Shown: piece after piece, positions 1 to 9,082 of the stretch
Layout: every line of letters begins with the position of its first letter
Position numbering within the stretch: position 1 is the first letter of the stretch
DNA from: Streptomyces sp. T12
GTDB lineage: Bacteria > Actinomycetota > Actinomycetes > Streptomycetales > Streptomycetaceae
Direction: 5' to 3'
DNA: 64,000 nucleotides
Assembly (NCBI RefSeq): GCF_028736035.1
Contig: NZ_CP117866.1
Coordinates: forward strand, 9,279,001 to 9,343,000
Made by a program: the position numbers and the translations under genes
The notes under the pieces: generated by a model
What the model saw: the letters and a program-made list of their open reading frames with translations, nothing else
The model's database searches: none
Told to the model about the DNA's origin: nothing

Positions 1-1821
1 ACATCCGGTACACACCGGAACTGCCATTCCTCGGCGCCGACATCAGCACAGCCTCGGTCGGCTCGCCGTCACCAACGCCGAACTGGAAATCTTGGTATAC
101 CTCGACGAGTTCATGGGTCTGTGAGGACCCTTGAGTGCGCTCATGTAAGTTCTGTTCATGGCTGGGCAGTTGGGGGAGTTCACATCTTCTGTGTCCAGGT
201 CGGCACTGCCGCGCGGGGTGACAGACGCCCGTGCGCCCGCGGCGAACGGGGCAGCTGGTCGACGGAATTCACCTCGCGGTACGAGGCGAATGGCATCCTG
301 ACCGGCGCCAGTGACGACATCGCGCTGGACCTGATCCGCGAGGGCGGCAACCGCACCGTCGGCCTGGTCTTTCGTCGTACGCGGAAAGACCGCCCGAGCG
401 CCAACAACGCGACTCGTTGAGCAACTTGGGCACCCGGTGTTCGACCCGGTACGGCTCGTGGGCGAGTTGTCGGCGGCTCAGCAGTAGATCGTGTCCATAG
501 CGCGGGACTCTGCCACGATGCACGGCTCATCGTGGTGGCTGAACAGTCCGCCGCGCTCGACCCTGACGGGCGAAGTCGTCACCATGATGATCGGGGGTAT
601 CGTCGAACACGTCTCCCCGGACCGCACCACTCCGCGGCGCACTGAGGCTCGAAGTTCACGGACTATGCCACGCAGAAACCAGACCCCTGGTTCTCACTCT
701 CCATTCCGCTGAGATTACGGTTTCTCCGGGATCGTCGGCTCCGGCGTCGGTCTGAGATCCTGGAAGTGATCTACAGGGTGTGCAGACGCGGCGGCGGCGC
801 GTTCTGGTCGAGGGGGGGGGTGGGGCTATGCCCCAGCAGCGTCCGTTCGTGCCGCCTTCCCGAGCGCGACACGCGTGACACGAGGCGGTGTCGGCCAGGG
901 TGTGGTCGACTCGCCCGACGTGTCGCGCCCGGATAGTTGACGGATACCGAACCCGGGTCTTCTCCATCTCGAACAGAACCCGGCGTACAGCCCGACTCGT
1001 CTGCCGCCCCGTATTTTCGCGAGTCAGAGGGCATGGTTACTGGCTAAACAAACGCTCGGGGTCGAATCCGGGGCGAATCCGAGCCGTAGGTATCGTCGTT
1101 TCTGTCCGCCGTACATGCGCAATATCCGGTCATTTCGGGTGCCAAATGTGGTCCAGTGCCGCTCTGGAGGAGACATCTCGGATTCTGATGCACTCGGAAG
1201 TACATGTACGAGGTGGGTGTCTTCTTGCCGGCCTGCTCTGGCTGAAGCTGAGCACCGATGGCGCGTCCTCCAGCGAGCCGTGCCCGGGCCGGGACAGGTG
1301 ACATTGCTCGCGGCATGTCGAGACAGCTGCCAATGGCGCCCTCTCGGGTGTCGCGGGACGCGCCGGACTGAACCCCCGTGCGGCGGTGAAGGCTGCCGCG
1401 AATGGGCATGAGCGACGCCGAGACCCCGCCCACCAGCACCAGCAACCCGGCGTACGCACCTACCCGCACGCCGGGACGGTCGTCCACACAGCCTTGACAG
1501 CCCCAGCCCTCATGGGGGCAGAGATGGGTGGGTACACGGGGTCGGGTATACGTTGGCGTGCTGTGTGTCCGGCTGGTGAGCTCCCGGGGTGGGACATTGA
1601 TGGGACACAGGGATGGGGAACGGACACCGGAAGGTCGACCGCTCCCTGGCTGCTACGAGAGTTACCGATCCGGCTTCGCCGGCCATGGCGACGGCAGTTC
1701 CGAGACAGACGGTCGTACCTGGCCCGCCGAGAACGGAGTTCAGCCCTCCGCACGCTGTCGGTCGAGCCACCGGTGAAGGCCGCGGCTGGCCCAGTCACAA
1801 CTGGATCTGTGAGCCGTCCAT
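1..1821. other. Degraded region without a convincing gene
   Basis: No reading frame here has a recognisable family, a good ribosome site and a normal length together. Short pieces look like decayed coding sequence: on the plus strand around 262-417 a peptide with the motifs RYEANG and LDLIREGG ends at a stop, and on the minus strand around 1390-1470 a hydrophobic stretch resembles one membrane segment. A run of nine G and a small GGGGC/GCCCC hairpin lie near 811-835. I see this as the eroded edge of the island. Nothing can be assigned a function. Confidence 0.4.
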
Positions 1822-1855
1822 GCCGGGGTGGGGCGTGGAGGCGTCCCACCCCGGC
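1822..1855 (-). terminator. Hairpin terminator after the DUF418-like gene
   Basis: A perfect 11-bp inverted repeat (GCCGGGGTGGG and its complement) with a 12-nt loop sits just past the stop codon of the minus-strand gene that ends at 1862. There is no long T tract, which is normal for Streptomyces terminators. Confidence 0.6.
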
Positions 1856-1861
1856 CGGGTT

Positions 1862-3136
1862 TCATCGGATGTGCTTCGCCGGCTTGGTGGCGGTGTTGAG
1901 CAGGTACTCCAGGGGGCCGCGGCGGAAGAAGCGGGACCAGATCGCGGCGAACACGATCGCCCCCAGGATGTACGTGAGCACGGGCACCCAGGACTTCGTG
2001 GTGCCAGCGCCGGAAGCGGGCCACGCGGACTGTGCGAGGAAGTGGCCGACGTAGGCCGTCAGGGACATGGTGCCCACGGCGATGACCGGTTTCGCCAGGC
2101 GGCGCAGGCGCGGCAGGCGGTCCATCGCCACCGTCGCGCCCACGATCACGAGGATCGCGACACCCACGCAGCCGATGATGTCGAACGTGGTGCCGCTGTG
2201 CGACACGGCACCCAGCAGGTCCGAGGCCGACAGCACGGGCCCGCCGGACCCGCCGTCCATGGACCCCGGCCCGGAGCCGCTGCCCATGGAGCCCGCCCCG
2301 GAGCCGCTGGACGGCCCTCCGCCTCCCCCGAAGCTCAACACCGCGCTCTTGCCCGCCAGCAGCATGGCCAGGCCGTAGGCGCCTGCGGTGAGGCCGGCAC
2401 CGAGCGCGGCCAGGCGCCGCTGGACGGCCGGGGCGGACAGGTCGAGGCGGGCCAGCGCCATGCCGGTGATCACGAACGACATCCACGTGATGGTCGGGTA
2501 GAGGCCCGTGAGCAGCAGATCGAGTACTCCCACGGTGCTGAGCCGTTCCAGCGGGTCGTAGGCGTTGATGCTCTGCTGGACGGAGTCACTCAGCCACGCT
2601 TTCAGGACGAACGCCAACTGCGGCGTGACGAGCGCGAGCCCCGCCGCAATGATCGCCAGCGTCCTGGCGCTCAGTCGCACCAAGAACAGGGCGAGGAGGA
2701 AGTAGACGCCGTAGAAGGCGAGGATGACGATGTCCCCGTACTCCATCGCCATCACGGTGCCCAGCACCAGCAGGATCATGGCGCGGATCGCGATCCGGGC
2801 CTTCGCCTGCCGGCCGGCCAGGCCGGTCTTCGGCTCACGGCGGCCGGCGATCAGCATCAGCGAGAACCCGGCGAGGGTGGCGAACAGGGCCGACGAGCGC
2901 CCCTCGGCCAGGAAGTACACCCAGCTGCCGACGCTGCCCGTGGGTGACTGCATCGGGGCGATGTGCACGATGTACATGCCGAACACCGCCAGCGCGCGGG
3001 CCAGATCCACCCCGACCAGGCGTCCCATCGAGGGGCCGTCCGAGACCTGCCCGGCGGACTCGGACGAGGTTCTTGGCCCTGGGGGCGAGTTCTCCTGCGG
3101 AGCCGGTGTCTCCTGCGGCGGCTGTGTCTGTTTCAT
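1862..3136 (-). CDS. DUF418/DUF1624-like multi-pass membrane protein
   Basis: A 424-residue protein with about ten hydrophobic segments. After a Pro/Gln/Ser-rich cytoplasmic start, the motif GVDLARALAVFGM followed by a His-containing helix is typical of the DUF1624/DUF418 acyltransferase-like membrane family, and the C-terminal half ends with the usual GRxxLTAYxxH-like segment (SLTAYVGHFLAQ). A Gly/Ser/Met-rich loop of about 40 residues near residues 255-300 is unusual and looks like a low-complexity expansion between two membrane segments. The family is thought to transfer or flip small acyl groups at the membrane but substrates are unknown. It is monocistronic, with a hairpin terminator behind it. 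The ATG at 3136 has only a weak Shine-Dalgarno sequence, so the start is less certain than the family. Confidence 0.75.
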   Translation of the reverse strand: MKQTQPPQETPAPQENSPPGPRTSSESAGQVSDGPSMGRLVGVDLARALAVFGMYIVHIAPMQSPTGSVGSWVYFLAEGRSSALFATLAGFSLMLIAGRREPKTGLAGRQAKARIAIRAMILLVLGTVMAMEYGDIVILAFYGVYFLLALFLVRLSARTLAIIAAGLALVTPQLAFVLKAWLSDSVQQSINAYDPLERLSTVGVLDLLLTGLYPTITWMSFVITGMALARLDLSAPAVQRRLAALGAGLTAGAYGLAMLLAGKSAVLSFGGGGGPSSGSGAGSMGSGSGPGSMDGGSGGPVLSASDLLGAVSHSGTTFDIIGCVGVAILVIVGATVAMDRLPRLRRLAKPVIAVGTMSLTAYVGHFLAQSAWPASGAGTTKSWVPVLTYILGAIVFAAIWSRFFRRGPLEYLLNTATKPAKHIR

Positions 3137-3282
3137 ACGGAGAATTTCGCGTGGACGTCAGGAGGCGGACCATCCGGCAGGCTTCGGTAACACCCCCGCC
3201 GACGGGCCGGGACCACCCCGCCGACCGGCGGAACAGCGCCGCGTCGCCCGGTCGGCCGGTGGGCCCCGGACGGCCAACCGCC

Positions 3283-3463
3283 CTATTTGATGACGGCGTT
3301 GGCCACCACGACCGCAAGCCCGAGCAACGCGTCCACTGTGCCGATCTTCAAGGCGGAGCCCCACGTGCGACCGGCAGCGCGGGCAGCGAGCAGGCCCCAG
3401 GCGAACAGCAGCACCACGTTCACGGCGAAGACCACGTACTCGATGCCCGCTCATGTCGTCACG
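3283..3463 (-). pseudogene. C-terminal remnant of a small membrane protein
   Basis: On the minus strand a frame without its own start reads about 53 residues beginning EYVVFAVNVVLLFAWG, with two hydrophobic helices, and ends at the stop at 3283-3285. It is the tail of an integral membrane protein whose 5' part has been replaced by an unrelated transposase fragment at about 3460. I cannot name the family. Confidence 0.5.
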
Positions 3464-3528
3464 GACGGCGTCGGCGTCCCAGCGGGCGTAGCGCAGCAGC
3501 CGCTGCACCGGCTCCGGCCGGGCCGGGC
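3457..3528 (-). mobile_element. Fragment of an IS701-type transposase
   Basis: The minus strand reads PEPVQRLLRYARWDADAVRDD, which resembles the conserved N-terminal stretch of IS701-family transposases (QRLLxxAxWDxDxVRDDL). Only about 24 codons survive, joined at one end to the membrane-protein remnant and at the other to a lectin remnant. The assignment rests on recall of the family motif. Confidence 0.5.
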
Positions 3529-3529
3529 C

Positions 3530-3763
3530 AGCTGCCTCGACGCCGCCGGCGGCAACACCGCCAACGGCACCAAGGTGCAGATGTGGACCTGCCACGGCGG
3601 CTTCAACCAGGTCTGGCAGCCCTACGGCGGCGGCTACCGCAACCCCGCCTCTGGTCGCTGCCTCGACGATCCGGGCTCCTCCACGACCGACGGCACTCGG
3701 CTTGTGTCGTGGGACTGCAACGGCGGATCCAACCAGAAGTGGACCACTCTGACCGCCGGATGA
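3530..3763 (+). pseudogene. Ricin-type beta-trefoil (CBM13) C-terminal remnant
   Basis: The frame reads CLDAAGGN, GTKVQMWTCHGG, QVWQ, CLDDPGSS and QKWTTLTAG before its stop. These are one and a half repeats of a ricin B-type lectin domain, with the usual Q-x-W motifs and paired cysteines. No catalytic domain or start precedes it, so it is the tail of a lost secreted enzyme. A strong terminator follows directly, which suggests the original gene's own 3' end was retained. Confidence 0.7.
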
Positions 3764-3769
3764 CCCCCG

Positions 3770-3810
3770 CTCCCGGGATCTGAGCCCTCTCCGGGCTCAG
3801 ATCCCGGGAG
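3770..3810 (+). terminator. Strong hairpin terminator after the lectin remnant
   Basis: A perfect 18-bp stem (left arm 3770-3787, right arm 3793-3810) with a 5-nt loop begins seven bases past the stop at 3763. The symmetry means it could act on either strand. Confidence 0.8.
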
Positions 3811-3906
3811 GACATCGGTGCCGGGCACCGCCGGGGACGGCACCCGCTGTGGTCGGCTCATACATGGCAGGACAGCGAGGACAAGCATCCTACGGCTGTG
3901 CGCAGA

Positions 3907-4044
3907 GTCGATCTGGGCGCGCTTGACCAGGTAGGCGTCGAGTCTCTGCCAGGCGCCACCGGCCGGGCGGACCTCGACGGTGAAGGCGGTGTTGAGCGGG
4001 ACGTCTCCGGGCAGTTCGAGACGCAGGTCCCGTCCGAGCTGCTC
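3907..4044 (-). pseudogene. Beta-sandwich-like fragment, possibly from a glycosidase
   Basis: The minus strand reads about 46 coherent residues containing LRLELPGDVPLN, TAFTVEVRPAGGAWQ and LDAYLVK. This resembles the start of Streptomyces secreted or cytosolic polygalacturonase-like proteins, but that is recall without alignment. The flanking sequence in the frame loses coding character, so it is a remnant. Confidence 0.3.
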
Positions 4045-4435
4045 CCGGGCGGCTCGCCATGGGTGTCGTTCCGCTTCGGGCCCACCGTCCTCGCGGCCGA
4101 GAGCGACCGACAACAACCTGGTCGAGGTCTTCGCCATGGCCGGCGTGCACCAACTCGCTCCGAACCGACTGGCGTTCGTCCTGAACCACGCGGGCACGCG
4201 ACCGGGTGAGTCCGTCGCTCTCGTCCCGTTCGCAGGCATCCGTGACTCCCGTTACCACCTCTGCTTCCCCCTGGCGGAGCCTGAGCGGCAGGACACATGG
4301 TCGGGCCTCCGCAACGGGCTGAGGTCGCGGGCCGACACCGGACGGTGGTCCTGTCGCCTGACAAGCCGGGACGGTGCCGCCACAGGCCTCCAGACGCTAC
4401 ACCTCTCAGGTAACACTGCCGGACCGACGTTCGGT

Positions 4436-4545
4436 TCAAAGCGGGCCTTGTGCGGCGACCGCCTCGTGGACCAGGGCGCGGGCCTCGGGGCCCAGTTCCG
4501 GCAGGTGGCCGGAGAGGTGGATGCGGCCGAGGAGGGGAGCCGCGG
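4436..4545 (-). pseudogene. GH36-like alpha-galactosidase C-terminal remnant
   Basis: The minus strand reads PLLGRIHLSGHLPELGPEAR and a following helix ending before a stop at 4436. The pattern FxGRxHLSGxLxxLxxEQxxLVxEAV is characteristic of the end of the GH36 barrel in actinobacterial alpha-galactosidases. Further downstream the sense continues only in another frame, so the gene is frameshifted as well as truncated. Confidence 0.4.
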
Positions 4546-4645
4546 CCCCGGCTGACTGGCCTCCTTGCTCCTGGTGCTCGCCGTTATGCTCGGACTGGCC
4601 AGCGGTACCTCGACCGCCGCGACCGACGACACGGGTCGCAGGCAC

Positions 4646-4840
4646 TCACTCCTCCTTCGGCGGAGCCGTGCTCTCCCGGACGGTGAGGGTGGTCGCGATC
4701 TCCAGTCCCACCTGCGGCACTTCCTCGCCGCGGCCGAGCGCCAGAGCCAGTTCGGTGGCGGCTGCCGCCCGGATCACCGACTTCCGCAGCGGGAGGTGCT
4801 GCCAGGCCCGAGGCAGGCTCTCCCGGGAGCGACGGAGGGG
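4646..4840 (-). pseudogene. C-terminal fragment of a sugar-binding regulator or binding protein
   Basis: The minus strand reads AAAATELALALGRGEEV followed by LEIATTLTVRESTAPP and a stop at 4646. The ending, a beta strand with VRESTAPP, is what LacI-family regulators typically finish with. The rest of the gene is absent. Confidence 0.45.
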
Positions 4841-4869
4841 GCGGGCACCCGTAAAGGGTGCCCGCCCCC
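4837..4869. terminator. Hairpin terminator
   Basis: A perfect 14-bp GC-rich stem (4837-4850 with 4856-4869) with loop GTAAA. It separates the decayed stretch from the enzyme genes to the right. Confidence 0.7.
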
Positions 4870-4951
4870 GATCGCTGTTCACAGGGAGCTTCGCCCGGCA
4901 GGAGGCCTGCGAAGCTCAGCGGCGGCCGTCCGGGAACAGGGAGACGGCAGC

Positions 4952-4988
4952 CCATGGGGGCTCCTGCCGGTGCTGGGAGCCCCCATGG
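4952..4988 (-). terminator. Terminator of the GH39-like gene
   Basis: A perfect 13-bp stem (4952-4964 with 4976-4988) and 11-nt loop lie 12 bases past the stop codon at 5001-5003 on the minus strand. Confidence 0.75.
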
Positions 4989-5000
4989 AAGAAACGCAGG

Positions 5001-6854
5001 TCAGCTCATGCCCTGCAGGCGCCAGATCTGGTTCTTCTTCCAGGTCATGTCGGTCGCCGAGTCACAGGTCCACTGGTGGATCTTCGCGCCGGGGTCGGTC
5101 GAGATCCCGCTGACGTCCACGCACTTGCCGCTGTGCACCGCGGCCAGCTGGTAGTCCTTGCTGTTGCCGAGTGCGGTGACGGGGTTGAGGGTGAACATCT
5201 GGTTCGTGCTGCCGCTGCAGGTCCACTGGATGACGGCGGCACCGTCGGCCGAGGAAGCACCCGAGACGTCCAGGCACTTACCGCTGTGCTCATTCACGAT
5301 GGTGTAGGTGTTCGCCCGGCCGGCGACCGGCTTGAAGTCGAGCATCTGCTGGTAGCCGCCCTCGCAGTGGTACTGCTGGTACTGCGTGCCGTCGGCGGTG
5401 GAGAGGTTGGTGTCGTCCAGGCACTGACCGCTGTGCTGTACCACCGCGACCGTGGAGACGGTCGTGTTCGACGGTGGCAGCAGCGTGACGGTGTAGCCGT
5501 CCGCGGCGTCCGTCCACGGCACGCTCACCGAAGCCGAGTTGCCGCTCACGGTCAGGGTCTGGTCGGAGACCGTCACCGGACCCGTCACGGCGCCGCCGCT
5601 GTTGTTCGGTATGCGCTGCACGACCGCGCGGACCCGGCTGTTCTCCACCACCGAGGTGGTGTCGAGGCGGTTGAGGTTGACGGTGATGTTGCCGGTGTTG
5701 CCGTTGCTGCCCAACAGGATCTTCGCGTTACGCGCGGAGTTGTCCTTCGTCGCCAGCCCGTCGGTGTTCGTACCGGGCGTGACCTTCACGATGTTTCCGG
5801 TCTGCGAGCCGTAGTACCGGTACATGAACCACTCGCCCAGCGGCAGGTACTGGCCGGAGCTGTTCTTGGTGAGCAGATTGGCCGCGTAGTCGTGCAGGTT
5901 GGAGCCCCATCCCCAGTTGGCGCGCATGCCGTCGGCGCCGGCCCGCTCCAGGCGGCTGATGAACCAGCCGCCGCCACCGGGGTGCTGCTGCTCGCGCCCG
6001 GCGTACTCGTTGATCTGGTACGGGCGGGTGTTGGTCAGGCCCGCGGCGGCGAGGGTCGAGTTGGCGTTGCTGACGGCCTGGACGGGGTCGTGCGGGATGG
6101 CGTGCCAGCTGTAGATGTCGGGGGCGACGTTGTTGGCCTTGACGTGGTTGAGGTAGGTGGTCCACCAGGTGTTGGAGGAGTTGGGCGGGTTCGCCGAGCT
6201 GGGGCCGACGATGAGCTGCCCGGGGAGGTTGGCCCGCACGGCGGCGTGGAACCGCGACCACATCTGCAGGTACTGGCTCTGGGATCGGTCCCAGAAGCCG
6301 CTCAGGTCCGGCTCGTTCCACAGGTCCCACTCCACCGTCATGTTGTTGGCCTTGACGTCGGAGATGAGCTGGTTGACGAAGTTGTCGAACTGCGTCCAGT
6401 TGCCGTTGTCACCGGGGAACGGCTGGCTGGTGGTGCCGTCGGCGCCCCACAGGTCGTGCGGCAGGATGACGAACGTCCCGCCCAGCGCCTTGGTGCGCTG
6501 GTACTGGGCGAGGGTGGCCCTCCAGCGGGTCTGGTAGTCGGCGAGGCTGGTGGCGTAGCCACCACCGTTGAGCTGCGCGCCGCCGGCCCGCATGAGGTGC
6601 CACTTGATGTCTTTGAAGAAGTGGTCCGGCGGCAGCGACCCGTCGGCGGTCATCCCGTAGATCATGCCCGAGGCGCGGAAGTTGGGGGCGCCTGCGGCGT
6701 TGGCGAAGTCGACGGTGACGCTGGTGTCCGCGGCCTGCGACGGGCCGGCGGGCACCAGGGTCGCGGCCAGGGCGGTCAGGAGGACGGCCACGGACGAGGT
6801 CGCTCGGCGTCCGGTGCGGGTTGCGGGGCTGGGAAGTGTCCAGCGAGATTTCAT
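5001..6854 (-). CDS. Secreted GH39-like glycoside hydrolase with ricin domain (copy 1)
   Basis: A 617-residue secreted protein. Residues 1-45 are a signal peptide ending near PSQAAD. The barrel carries WDLWNEPD, whose Glu is the acid/base of clan GH-A enzymes, and INEYAG, whose Glu would be the nucleophile; fold and spacing fit GH39-like beta-xylosidases or related enzymes. A beta-sandwich follows (GNTGNITVNLNRLD region), then a C-terminal ricin-type CBM13 domain with three QCLDD/KCLDVSG/KCVDVSG repeats and Q-x-W motifs. The start at 6854 has AGGAG nine bases upstream; the longer frame to 7139 is not used because it runs through the GH63-like remnant and a terminator. It is the last gene behind the sugar-uptake operon and a paralogue of the gene ending at 7155. 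Exact substrate is not readable; plant hemicellulose is inferred. Confidence 0.85.
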   Translation of the reverse strand: MKSRWTLPSPATRTGRRATSSVAVLLTALAATLVPAGPSQAADTSVTVDFANAAGAPNFRASGMIYGMTADGSLPPDHFFKDIKWHLMRAGGAQLNGGGYATSLADYQTRWRATLAQYQRTKALGGTFVILPHDLWGADGTTSQPFPGDNGNWTQFDNFVNQLISDVKANNMTVEWDLWNEPDLSGFWDRSQSQYLQMWSRFHAAVRANLPGQLIVGPSSANPPNSSNTWWTTYLNHVKANNVAPDIYSWHAIPHDPVQAVSNANSTLAAAGLTNTRPYQINEYAGREQQHPGGGGWFISRLERAGADGMRANWGWGSNLHDYAANLLTKNSSGQYLPLGEWFMYRYYGSQTGNIVKVTPGTNTDGLATKDNSARNAKILLGSNGNTGNITVNLNRLDTTSVVENSRVRAVVQRIPNNSGGAVTGPVTVSDQTLTVSGNSASVSVPWTDAADGYTVTLLPPSNTTVSTVAVVQHSGQCLDDTNLSTADGTQYQQYHCEGGYQQMLDFKPVAGRANTYTIVNEHSGKCLDVSGASSADGAAVIQWTCSGSTNQMFTLNPVTALGNSKDYQLAAVHSGKCVDVSGISTDPGAKIHQWTCDSATDMTWKKNQIWRLQGMS

Positions 6855-6924
6855 TCTGCGGCTCCTACGTGAGCGGGGAGGATGGCCGGGGTGGGAACGT
6901 CCCCGGGCCGTGGGGAGACGGCGG

Positions 6925-7101
6925 TCAGCGGCTGTCTCGGTGTGCGTGTGCCTCGGCCAGCAGGAGGTAGCTGCTGGCGGTCCAGGTGTAGGCGCGGTCG
7001 CGCAGGCCCGTGCCGGTGAGGGCGTCGAAGTTCTCGGCGAAGCCGTGGGTTTCGCACAGGGTCCGGAAGCGGGCGCTGATCTCGTCCGCGAGGCTGTGGT
7101 G
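6925..7101 (-). pseudogene. Stray C-terminus of the GH63-like gene
   Basis: The minus strand reads LADEISARFRTLCETHGFAEN through SSYLLLAEAHAH and a stop at 6925. This is almost residue-for-residue the last 58 or so residues of the GH63-like enzyme ending at 9083, but with a different tail. It starts exactly where the terminator of the second GH39-like gene begins. It is a by-product of the tandem duplication that produced the two GH39-like genes. Confidence 0.85.
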
Positions 7102-7103
7102 GC

Positions 7104-7141
7104 CTGTGAGGGCTCCCTGCTGTGGTCGGGAGCCCTCACAG
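7104..7141 (-). terminator. Terminator of the second GH39-like gene
   Basis: A perfect 14-bp stem (7104-7117 with 7128-7141) and 10-nt loop lie 13 bases past the stop at 7155 on the minus strand. Confidence 0.75.
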
Positions 7142-7154
7142 AAGGGGGCGCGGG

Positions 7155-9032
7155 TCAGCGCATGCCTTGGAGACGCCAGATCTGGTTCTTCTTGTTGGTC
7201 AGCGCGCTCTCCGGGTCGCAGGTCCACTGGTGGATCTTCGCGCCGGCCGCGGTCGAGATCTGGCTGACGTCGACGCACTTGCCGCTGTGGACGGCGGCCA
7301 GCTGGTAGTCCTTGCTGTTGCCGAGTGCGGTGACGGGGTTGAGGGTGAACATCTGGTTCGTGGCGCCGTTGCAGGTGTACTGGATGACGGCGGCACCGTC
7401 GGCGGTGGAGGCGCCCGAGACGTCCAGGCACTTGCCGCTGTGTTCGTTGACGATGGTGTAGGTGTTCGCGCGGCCGGCGACGGGCTTGAGGTCGAGCATC
7501 TGCTGGTAGCCGCCCTCGCAGTGGTATTGCTGGTACTGCGTGCCGTTGGCGGTGGAGAGGTTGGTGTCGTCCAGGCACTGGCCGCTGTGCTGGGCGACGG
7601 CGACGGTGGAGACGGTGGTGTTGGACGGCGGGAGCAGGGTGACGGTGTAGCCGTCGGCGGCGCTCGTCCACGGCACGCTCACCGAGGCCGAGTTGCCACT
7701 GATGGTCAGGGTCTGGTCGGAGACCGTCACCGGACCCGTCACGGCGCCGCCGCTGTTGTTCGGTATGCGCTGGACTATCGCGCGGACCTGGCTGTTCTCC
7801 ACTATTGAGGTGGTGTCGAGGCGGTTGAGGTTGACGGTGATGTTGCCGGTGTTGCCGTTGCTGCCCAGCAGGATCTTCGCGTTGCGCGCGGTGTTGTCCT
7901 TCGTCGCCAGCCCGTCGGTGTTCGTACCGGGCGTGACCTTCACGATGTTGCCGGTCTGCGAGCCGTAGTACCGGTAGAGGAACCACTCGCCCAGCGGCAG
8001 GTACTGGCCGGCGCTGTTCTTGGTGAGCAGCTTCGCCTGGAAGTCGTGCAGGTTGTTCGCGGACGCCCAGTTGGCGCGCAGGCCGTCGGCCCCGGCGCGC
8101 TCCAGGCGGGAGATGTACCAGCCGCCGCGGCCCGGGTTCTGCTCGGTGGTGCCGCCGTACTCGTTGACCTGGAAGGGGCGGCTTGTCGTCATCGACCGCG
8201 CCGACAGCATGGAGTTCACAGCGTCGCTGTCGGCGACCGGGTCTCCGGGGAGGTCGTGCCAGCTGTAGATGTCCGGCTCGACGTTGTTCGCCTTCACGTA
8301 GTCGAGGTACGTGTTCCACCAGGTGTTGGTCCCCGAGGGTTTGCTGCAGGTGCTCGGGCCGACGACGACGGCGCCGGGGATGGCGGCCCGGATCTTCTGG
8401 TAAGCGCGCTTCCACATCTCCAGGTACTGGGGCTGGCCGGAGCCCCAGAACGAACGGCAGTCGGGCTCGTTCCAGATGTCCCACTGGATGTCGGTCATGC
8501 CCGCGGCCCGTACGTCGGCGAGCAGGCGGGCGTAGAAGGCGTCGAAGCGGGTCCAGTCGCCGTTGTCACCGGGGAAGGTGGGGGTGGTGGTGCCGTCGGC
8601 GCCCCACAGGTCGTGCGGCAGGATGACGAAGGTGCCGCCCAGCGACTTGGTGCGCTTGTACTGGGCCAGGGTGGAGTTCCACCGGCGGTCGTACTTGCCG
8701 GCCGCCCAGCCGCCGGGGTTGTCCAGCTGGGCGCCGCCGGCCCGCATGAACTTCCACTTGATGTCCTTGTAGAAGTGCTCCTGCGGCAGCGAGCCGTTCT
8801 CGGACATGCCGTAGATGGTGCCCGAGGCGCGGTAGTTGGGGGCGCCCCCGGCGGTGGCGAAGTCGACGGCGACGGTGGTGTCGGCGGCCTGGGCAGTGGT
8901 GCCGGGCAAGGCGACGGCCGCGACCGAGGCGAACAGGGCGGCGAGCGCGGTGGTCCTGCGCAGGCGGCGGCCTCCTGCGGAGTCGGGCGCCGTGGTGCGT
9001 TTGGGCGGAGGAAGGACGCGTGACATGCTCAT
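7155..9032 (-). CDS. Secreted GH39-like glycoside hydrolase with ricin domain (copy 2)
   Basis: A 625-residue paralogue of the enzyme ending at 5001. It has a signal peptide ending near TTAQAAD, the acid/base motif WDIWNEPD, the nucleophile motif VNEYGG, the same beta-sandwich and a C-terminal ricin-type domain. The catalytic halves of the two copies differ at many positions, but from the motif PLGEWF onward the two genes are nearly identical in protein and DNA, so the 3' halves have been homogenised. The start at 9032 (MSMSRV) has GGGAG upstream; the open frame continues far upstream only as antisense of nothing real. It lies 50 bp downstream of the GH63-like gene and is probably cotranscribed with it and the transporter. 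Confidence 0.85.
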   Translation of the reverse strand: MSMSRVLPPPKRTTAPDSAGGRRLRRTTALAALFASVAAVALPGTTAQAADTTVAVDFATAGGAPNYRASGTIYGMSENGSLPQEHFYKDIKWKFMRAGGAQLDNPGGWAAGKYDRRWNSTLAQYKRTKSLGGTFVILPHDLWGADGTTTPTFPGDNGDWTRFDAFYARLLADVRAAGMTDIQWDIWNEPDCRSFWGSGQPQYLEMWKRAYQKIRAAIPGAVVVGPSTCSKPSGTNTWWNTYLDYVKANNVEPDIYSWHDLPGDPVADSDAVNSMLSARSMTTSRPFQVNEYGGTTEQNPGRGGWYISRLERAGADGLRANWASANNLHDFQAKLLTKNSAGQYLPLGEWFLYRYYGSQTGNIVKVTPGTNTDGLATKDNTARNAKILLGSNGNTGNITVNLNRLDTTSIVENSQVRAIVQRIPNNSGGAVTGPVTVSDQTLTISGNSASVSVPWTSAADGYTVTLLPPSNTTVSTVAVAQHSGQCLDDTNLSTANGTQYQQYHCEGGYQQMLDLKPVAGRANTYTIVNEHSGKCLDVSGASTADGAAVIQYTCNGATNQMFTLNPVTALGNSKDYQLAAVHSGKCVDVSQISTAAGAKIHQWTCDPESALTNKKNQIWRLQGMR

Positions 9033-9082
9033 GTGTTCTCCCGAGGGGGTGGGTGCTGCCTGGGCGGGGAGCCCAGGGGCTC

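Noticed and set aside
811..835. Poly-G run as a phase-variable tract
   Set aside because: It lies in no recognisable gene, so length change would have no evident effect.
4374..6872. 832-codon plus-strand frame opposite the first GH39-like gene
   Set aside because: Antisense shadow without domains; the opposite strand has signal peptide, catalytic motifs and lectin repeats.
6855..7139. Longer N-terminus for GH39-like copy 1 (start 7139)
   Set aside because: It would run through a terminator and the GH63-like relic; the signal peptide and AGGAG site mark 6854.
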